Source: Planctomycetia bacterium (lineage in GTDB: Bacteria > Planctomycetota > Phycisphaerae > Phycisphaerales > SM1A02). Taken from it: DNA of 56,659 nt. Position numbers and translations under genes: made by a program. Below, piece by piece: positions 52,037 to 56,659 of this stretch (position 1 is the stretch's first letter; every line of letters starts with the position of its first letter). A model generated the notes under the pieces. That model saw only the letters and a program-made list of their open reading frames with translations. It searched no databases and had not been told where the DNA came from. The stretch spans positions 1 to 56,659 of the forward strand of contig SYGP01000030.1 of the NCBI GenBank assembly GCA_005799495.1. Reading direction: 5' to 3'.

Positions 52037-53370
52037 GGTTCGGTGGATTCCGACTCAGCGTTGGCATCCGCGTCGGGGGCGGCATCTGCGTCGGAGTCAG
52101 CGTCGGCAGTTGGTGCAGGCTTGATTTCAGGCTTGCTTGCGGGGGTGGATTCGCCCGTCGGCTTCAGCGGCGCGCAGCGCTGCAGCAGTCCATTCGCAGA
52201 CAGCAGATAGAGGTCAGGTTGTTCGGTGCGCGATACGGCGATCCCGACGGCATCTGGAAAGCGCGCCGTTGCCGACACCTTCCCGCCGGCCGAACTGATG
52301 GTGGTCGCCGTACGAGTCCGTGCGTCCCACAACATGAAGTCGTCGTCGATCATGCAGATCGGATCGCCCACGACGGAAGACCGCCACGCCACGCGTCCGT
52401 CGCGCAGCGACATATCTGTTGCCGTGTCGCGCAGACTCTCGAGCGCAACAAGATCGCCGCCTTCGATGCGGGTCAGCACAAGACCCCCGGCTGCGAACAG
52501 GCGACCGCCCAGTTCGTCCGACGACTTCCATCGCCAGCGCATCTTGCCGGAGCCAATGTCCATCGCATGCACCGAATGATCGCTGCACCGCGCGTACACG
52601 CTCACAGGATCCGACGCCAGATTGCCCACGACGCCAGCGCCCACATCATGGCGCCACACGGACTTTCCACGACCGGCAGAGAACACCGCAACCTCGCCGC
52701 TGCTGCTGCCCACAGCCACGGCATCGGGAAGCGGCTGTGGTTCATCGACGACGGTGCCGGGTACGCCATTGACATGCATGAACGCGCCAATACTCAGCTG
52801 CTGCCACACCACCTGGCCTGCCTTCGATCCGAAAATCGCGTAGTCGCCGGCTACCACGGCAGGGGTCGTCGGGAGGCGAGTGATCTTGTGCCGAGCAGCC
52901 AAACGCCCTGTCATGAAGTCAGCGGCAAGAATGCCGCTATCCAAGCAGACAACAACCTGATCTCGCTTCGGCTGCGGCGCGCGCGCGACAGACAGCACCC
53001 GATCGGTCGGTTCACCAATGCGGTCGCGCCACACCGTTCGCCCATCGCGAACGAGCACGCGCGCGACACCGGGGCCCGTGTCTCGAACGAACACGCTGTC
53101 GTTGTCTGGATCCGTCGCGTCAATGCCCGTGGCCTTGGTTTGAGGGCCAATCCGAACACCCACCTGCCAAACCGTCGAGAATCCCAAGCTCCTGACTGAA
53201 GCGGGATCAGCGATGAACGCGCCATCCGTGCTCGCAGGGGCAGGGGCGGGCGACTGAGCGCTTGCATCCGCGTTCATCAGTACGACGGCGGCGGTGCAGG
53301 CCGTCACAAAACTCAAGATGGTCGGCACGAGGCCGGGGCGAAAGAGGGTGGCGTTCGATCTTTGGTCCAT
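52033..53370 (-). CDS. PQQ-like beta-propeller exported protein
   Basis: About 445 residues. A signal anchor (LSFVTACTAAVVLMNADASA) is followed by a propeller with W/G-rich blades: RDGRTVWRDRIGEP, GKSVWRHDVGAG, SGKMRWRWKSSD and DGRVAWRSSVVGD. The last 25 residues are an acidic Ala/Asp/Glu tail. Planctomycete PQQ-propeller proteins are abundant and often of unknown role; BamB-like structural functions are possible. It is translationally coupled to purH, which has no apparent functional connection. Confidence 0.8.
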   Translation of the reverse strand: MDQRSNATLFRPGLVPTILSFVTACTAAVVLMNADASAQSPAPAPASTDGAFIADPASVRSLGFSTVWQVGVRIGPQTKATGIDATDPDNDSVFVRDTGPGVARVLVRDGRTVWRDRIGEPTDRVLSVARAPQPKRDQVVVCLDSGILAADFMTGRLAARHKITRLPTTPAVVAGDYAIFGSKAGQVVWQQLSIGAFMHVNGVPGTVVDEPQPLPDAVAVGSSSGEVAVFSAGRGKSVWRHDVGAGVVGNLASDPVSVYARCSDHSVHAMDIGSGKMRWRWKSSDELGGRLFAAGGLVLTRIEGGDLVALESLRDTATDMSLRDGRVAWRSSVVGDPICMIDDDFMLWDARTRTATTISSAGGKVSATARFPDAVGIAVSRTEQPDLYLLSANGLLQRCAPLKPTGESTPASKPEIKPAPTADADSDADAAPDADANAESESTEP

Positions 53371-53832
53371 AGAGAAGTTCGCAACCCCATGGTTGGGAAT
53401 CCGTCAGAATAGCCAATCCTGCTCCAAGCCTGCTCCAAGCCTGCGACGGCGGCACTTCAATCGCCCCCCAAAAACGGACTCAGCCGCGCCCTTTTCAGGT
53501 TCGCGGCTGGTCCCCCTATTCTCACTCCCAATCCTGCACAGCTGGGCTTTCAATCACATCCCTTGAAACTGCCTCGAGGATTTCGAGGTCCCTTTTCCCT
53601 CATCCTCGAACTGTTTGGTTCCGTTTGTTCGAAGGCCCTTTTTCCGACGAACACCCATCACCTTCCCAGCTGCTTGTCATTGAATAAGGAGGTCCCTACT
53701 CCTCCCTATCAACAAATGCAATGTAGCGTTCAATCAGGCGATTGCAAGTTGAGACGCAAAAAATATTCAAGATCCCAGATTTTCCGCATGTGCTTCTGAG
53801 GCACCATACTGAGGAAGGAGCCTCATCTGCCT
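53371..53832. other. divergent intergenic region with AT-rich core
   Basis: 462 nt between the PQQ gene and the exported protein. It contains an 11-nt direct repeat (CCTGCTCCAAG at 53418-53428 and 53429-53439), a small inverted repeat CCTCGA...TCGAGG (53572-53588) and a 5-bp hairpin GGAGG/CCTCC (53688-53705). It is much less GC-rich than its neighbours. It must hold promoters for both sides, but I cannot name them. No coding gene is supported. Confidence 0.6.
53811..53820 (+). promoter_or_regulatory. Shine-Dalgarno that supports a TTG start
   Basis: GAGGAAGGAG ends 12 nt before the TTG at 53833. It is the clearest purine-rich site in front of this gene and favours TTG as the start, because no ATG or GTG gives the signal peptide the same context. 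Confidence 0.6.
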
Positions 53833-55188
53833 TTGCTTTTCCACCAATCGCCGAATCCCCGTAGCGGAGCCGCGCGCCACCGCTTGGCTCTTCGTGTGAG
53901 CCTTGCGCTCTTCGCCGCGCTCCTGACCTGCGTGGATGCGCATGCGCAGGCCGCGCCCCGAGCGCAGCAACCGTGGTGGGAGCGATCAGCAAAGAGCACG
54001 CACAGCGGCGTCACGCATCAGCTGCGGGGCGACCTTTCGGCGGACAATCTGGCCGCATCGTCGCGCGCCATCGACGCGCAGTGGCAGCAGATCGATGTGC
54101 TGCTCGGTTCACTGAGACCTCGATCGCGCACGGTGCAACAGGTCCTCGTCTTCTCCGCGTACGACGATCTCGCCGACACGATGCGAACGCAGTTCGCAAT
54201 CGATCCACCGGGGCACGCGTTCGCCTTCTTCTCGCCGCTCGGGCAGGGCGTTGCGATCTGTACGGAGGATGTCGCTCTGCCGCAGGCGATCCGAGGTCTC
54301 GCGGCCGCGCTCACCGCCGAATACCTGCGCCTCTGCTGCGGCGCTGATGTTCCACCGGCGATCGAATGCGGTCTGCTCGATCTCGTCGCGCGCGCAGATC
54401 CGCGCGGCAGCGGCACGGGAGCTGCAGCCATCGCGGTCGTTCAGGCTGCTCTCACGGAAAAGTCCGCGCGCTCGATCCTCGACCTCGTCGACATGGACCG
54501 CAAACAGTGGGACGAAGCCTGCGCCAGCAGCGACTCCAGCGTGCCCCAAGAGCAAGCTGCATCCTTGGTGCGTTTTCTCCTGTCGGGCAAGGGCGGCATG
54601 AAGGCGGGGGCGTTCACGCAGTTCCTGCGGGACATCTCCTACGGCGCGACCGCATGGACCGCATTCGCGCGCGTCTACGGCATCGCTTCGGAACGCGACT
54701 GGAACGAGTTCGACAAGCGCTGGCGGGAGTTTGCCCAGAAGGAACAGCCGAGCGTGCACGAGACGCTGCGTGAACGGCTGGCGTTCTTGGCGGAGGGATT
54801 GCTGATGCTCGAGCGCGAGGGAACGCCACCGAGCAGCTTCGCGGAATTATCCCAGTCGCTGATCGACCGCTCCTTCATCTGGCCCAAGCGGTGGCGACCC
54901 GGATTCTCCCGCATCCGCGCGGCAGACGCTTCTTCGTTTCGTCCCGTGGATTCGCCTGCACGCAAGGGAGGATCGGCGAAGCAGCCCGAGTTCCTCTGGA
55001 CTGCGCCCGCACCACCCGCCGCCGCGCCACCAGCGCCGAGCGGCTCATCGCCCACGCCGCCGTCCGCCGCGCAGCCTGCCACGATCTCCAGCAGCGATCC
55101 GCCCGGGCGCGGTCTGCAGATTCGCTGGCGCAAGACGCGCACGCAGCCAGAAGCTCCGTGGGTCTGGGATCTTGTTCCTGCGAAGTGA
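53833..55188 (+). CDS. exported DUF1570-like protein of unknown function
   Basis: About 451 residues from a TTG start with a good Shine-Dalgarno. Signal peptide RLALRVSLALFAALLTCVDAHA. The central part (about 60-310) is alpha/beta with helices, and the pattern of VFSAYDDLADTMRTQFAIDP then TAEYLRLCCGADVPPAIECGLLDLVARADP recalls the planctomycete DUF1570-type (metallopeptidase-like), but no HExxH is visible; ECGL stands where the motif might be. A Pro/Ala/Ser-rich linker follows (about 385-430). I would not assign an activity. Confidence 0.65.
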   Translation: MLFHQSPNPRSGAARHRLALRVSLALFAALLTCVDAHAQAAPRAQQPWWERSAKSTHSGVTHQLRGDLSADNLAASSRAIDAQWQQIDVLLGSLRPRSRTVQQVLVFSAYDDLADTMRTQFAIDPPGHAFAFFSPLGQGVAICTEDVALPQAIRGLAAALTAEYLRLCCGADVPPAIECGLLDLVARADPRGSGTGAAAIAVVQAALTEKSARSILDLVDMDRKQWDEACASSDSSVPQEQAASLVRFLLSGKGGMKAGAFTQFLRDISYGATAWTAFARVYGIASERDWNEFDKRWREFAQKEQPSVHETLRERLAFLAEGLLMLEREGTPPSSFAELSQSLIDRSFIWPKRWRPGFSRIRAADASSFRPVDSPARKGGSAKQPEFLWTAPAPPAAAPPAPSGSSPTPPSAAQPATISSSDPPGRGLQIRWRKTRTQPEAPWVWDLVPAK

Positions 55189-55214
55189 CGCCAAGCGGCG
55201 TACATTCGTCGTCG

Positions 55215-56084
55215 ATGGCGCAGGGAACCGCATCGCCAAGCAGCACACTCCGCGCGCGATTGGAGCGGGGCTGTGTTGTCGTACCAGGCGCGTTCAACGC
55301 GCTCGTCGCGCGCGCGGTGGCTCAGGCGGGTTTCGAAGCGTGCTATGTCTCGGGGGCCGCCACCGCCAACTGCAGCGGGTACCCAGACATCGGACTTCTC
55401 ACGCTCAGCGAAGTGTGCCGCACGATCCGCGAGATCGCCGACGCCAGCAACCTGCCTGTCATTGCAGACGCCGACACCGGCTTCGGTGAGGTCGAGTGCG
55501 CCGTGCGCGCAACGATCGAGTACGAACGCGCGGGCGCAGCAGCGCTGCACATTGAAGACCAAGTGTTCCCGAAGCGCTGCGGACATCTCGATGGCAAGGA
55601 ACTGATTCCAGCGCAAGCGATGGCCGACAAGATCGCCGCCATGAGCAGTCGCCGGCTCTCGCCAGACTTCATCCTGATTGCACGCACCGATGCACGCGCG
55701 ATCGAGGGCATCGATGCTGCCGTTCGTCGTGCGAACCTTTACCGCGAAGCGGGCGCAGACATGATCTTCCCAGAGGGACTCGCGAACGCCGCGGAGTTCG
55801 CGCACTTCGCGAAGGAGTCACCCGGTTGGTCGCTTGCAAACATGACCGAGTTCGGCAAGACCGATCACATCACAGCAGCGCAGTTCGCTGCGATGGGATA
55901 CGCCGCCGTCATCTTTCCGCTCTCGGTCATGCGCATGGCGATGCAGGCAGTCGAAGATGGGCTGCGGCACTTGAAGGCGAACGGATCCATGGAAGCGATG
56001 TTGCCGCGCATGCAGCAGCGCACATCGCTCTACGAACTGCTCGGCTACCAGCCTGGGTCGCAGTGGAACTTCCCGCGCGGCTGA
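55215..56084 (+). CDS. prpB: methylisocitrate lyase (isocitrate lyase/PEP mutase superfamily)
   Basis: About 289 residues, the usual length. Opens with VPGAFNALVARAVAQAGFEACYVSGAA; the metal-binding DADTGFG lies near 85-91 and Cys122 in KRCGH is the active-site cysteine of the superfamily's lyase branch. It splits 2-methylisocitrate to pyruvate and succinate in propionate metabolism. No prpC or prpD is present beside it, so the assignment within the superfamily could be a 2,3-dimethylmalate or oxaloacetate type; PrpB is the best match. The ATG at 55215 lies 26 nt after the previous gene. Confidence 0.88.
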   Translation: MAQGTASPSSTLRARLERGCVVVPGAFNALVARAVAQAGFEACYVSGAATANCSGYPDIGLLTLSEVCRTIREIADASNLPVIADADTGFGEVECAVRATIEYERAGAAALHIEDQVFPKRCGHLDGKELIPAQAMADKIAAMSSRRLSPDFILIARTDARAIEGIDAAVRRANLYREAGADMIFPEGLANAAEFAHFAKESPGWSLANMTEFGKTDHITAAQFAAMGYAAVIFPLSVMRMAMQAVEDGLRHLKANGSMEAMLPRMQQRTSLYELLGYQPGSQWNFPRG

Positions 56085-56088
56085 ACGC

Positions 56089-56126
56089 CGCTGGCAGCGT
56101 CTGAGCGTCGCTAGCAGCGTCTGAAC
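56089..56126. repeat. two-copy direct repeat after prpB
   Basis: CGCTGGCAGCGTCTGAGC at 56089-56106 and CGCTAGCAGCGTCTGAAC at 56109-56126, a 20-nt period with two differences. Lies immediately before the large palindrome. Origin unknown. Confidence 0.8.
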
Positions 56127-56147
56127 AAAGCACATCCCCACGCCAGG

Positions 56148-56256
56148 GGCGGCGGCACGGACCTGCTGGGGCTCAGACAGCTCTCGCCTGCTCCACGGGG
56201 CTGGCGCCCCGCGTTCGCAGGCTCGAGAACTCGCCCAGCAGGATCGTGCCGCCGCC
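56148..56256. repeat. 109-nt nested palindrome upstream of the FGE-like gene
   Basis: The outer arms of 23 nt (56148-56170 and 56234-56256) pair except at two central positions. Inside, GCCTGC (56186-56191) pairs with GCAGGC (56217-56222) and CGGGGC (56196-56201) with GCCCCG (56206-56211) around a 4-nt loop. The ends lie 36 nt before the ATG of the next gene. The structure could be a cruciform, a palindromic mobile repeat or a leader RNA. Confidence 0.8.
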
Positions 56257-56291
56257 TGACCCGTTTGGGGTGGGGGGGTACATTGAGGGAC

Positions 56292-56659
56292 ATGACTCAA
56301 ACTTCCGTGGCGAAATGTTGGATGCTCACCTGGTGCTTCGTTCCCCTGCTGATAACGGCGGTGGTGGCAGGCGAACGGTCGGCGATTGAATCAGCCGAGG
56401 CAACGACAGTTCAATCAGGGGCGAACAGTAAAAGTCCTAAACAGTCCGCCCCCAAGACTCCAGCGCCAAACGGCGACACTGCGAAGGCGAAGAGCCCATC
56501 TGGACAATCCAAGAGCCTCGACTGGGCCGAAGTCATCGAGGCAGCGCCTGACCCAGCAGTAGTGACGGACGCGGCGCTTCGTGATGCGATTGTGAAGACA
56601 GGTCTGCCGTGGCGTGTTCGCGACAAGGGGACAGGAATCGAGATGGTGCTGATCCCGCC
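56292..56659 (+). CDS. exported FGE-sulfatase (SUMF1) domain protein, 5' part
   Basis: The gene is cut by the right edge after 122 codons. The start ATG at 56292 is followed by a signal peptide (WMLTWCFVPLLITAVVAG). A Lys/Ser/Pro-rich linker follows up to about 72, then the beginning of the domain: LPWRVRDKGTGIEMVLIP, the sequence with which the formylglycine-generating-enzyme-like (SUMF1/PvdO) domain usually starts. Members often modify a cysteine of sulfatases, but many planctomycete relatives have other roles. The catalytic part lies outside the window. Confidence 0.75.
   Translation, partial: MTQTSVAKCWMLTWCFVPLLITAVVAGERSAIESAEATTVQSGANSKSPKQSAPKTPAPNGDTAKAKSPSGQSKSLDWAEVIEAAPDPAVVTDAALRDAIVKTGLPWRVRDKGTGIEMVLIP

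Noticed and set aside
53563-53799. A possible 78-residue plus-strand gene in the AT-rich gap
   Set aside because: No Shine-Dalgarno, composition unlike a protein, low-complexity and no recognisable motif.

Overview
The window is high-GC bacterial chromosomal DNA and most probably comes from a planctomycete of the Phycisphaerae type. The evidence is indirect: several exported proteins end in a PAPG/PTPG motif, a hydrophobic stretch and an RRRR-like tail (PEP-CTERM-like sorting signal). Others end in paired dockerin-like repeats of the D-x-(N/D)-x-(S/D)-G-x-(V/I)-D-(G/A)-x-D-L type. There is also a planctomycete-style pseudopilin, and genes are packed with frequent 4-nt ATGA/GTGA overlaps. No 16S gene is present, so the taxonomic call is inference.

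Region by region: 1-11,017 is a maltodextrin module (ABC importer with a substrate-binding protein fused to its first permease, exported GH13 amylase, MalQ, alpha-glucan phosphorylase), with an unrelated exported ClpP-fold protein inserted. 11,053-13,921 is a leftward cluster of two paralogous exported proteins, a pseudopilin and a Cys/His-rich protein, resembling a zinc-responsive exported-protein set. 14,163-17,828 holds a cysteine-less thioredoxin-fold lipoprotein overlapping adenine deaminase, plus a lipoprotein. 17,941-18,014 is tRNA-Arg. 18,044-29,779 is envelope biology: chagasin-like inhibitor, two polytopic glycosyltransferases (one fused to GtrA), a GT9 enzyme, a BNR sialidase-like operon, an MFS carrier and an exported dockerin protein.

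29,874-35,307 is the most interesting segment: a KamA-type radical-SAM 2,3-aminomutase, PcaI- and PcaJ-type CoA-transferase subunits and a beta-amino-acid-type class III aminotransferase in one rightward operon, with a PcaF-type thiolase converging on it. Together they could carry an acidic alpha-amino acid (my best guess is 2-aminoadipate, from lysine) through a beta-amino acid and 3-oxoadipate to succinyl-CoA and acetyl-CoA.

35,379-47,239 is mixed: pyrE, a thioesterase, a broken FG-GAP/dockerin gene, tRNA-Val, an MFS carrier, a transposase remnant next to an exported class V aminotransferase, an esterase with dockerin, a nitrilase, a papain/transglutaminase-like protein, tag and glyS. 47,240-49,599 holds two tandem PEP-CTERM paralogues with strong hairpins. 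49,839-53,370 is an operon of a PQQ-propeller protein, purH and a solitary nuoC. 53,833-56,659 has an exported protein, methylisocitrate lyase, a large nested palindrome and the start of an FGE-sulfatase-type gene.
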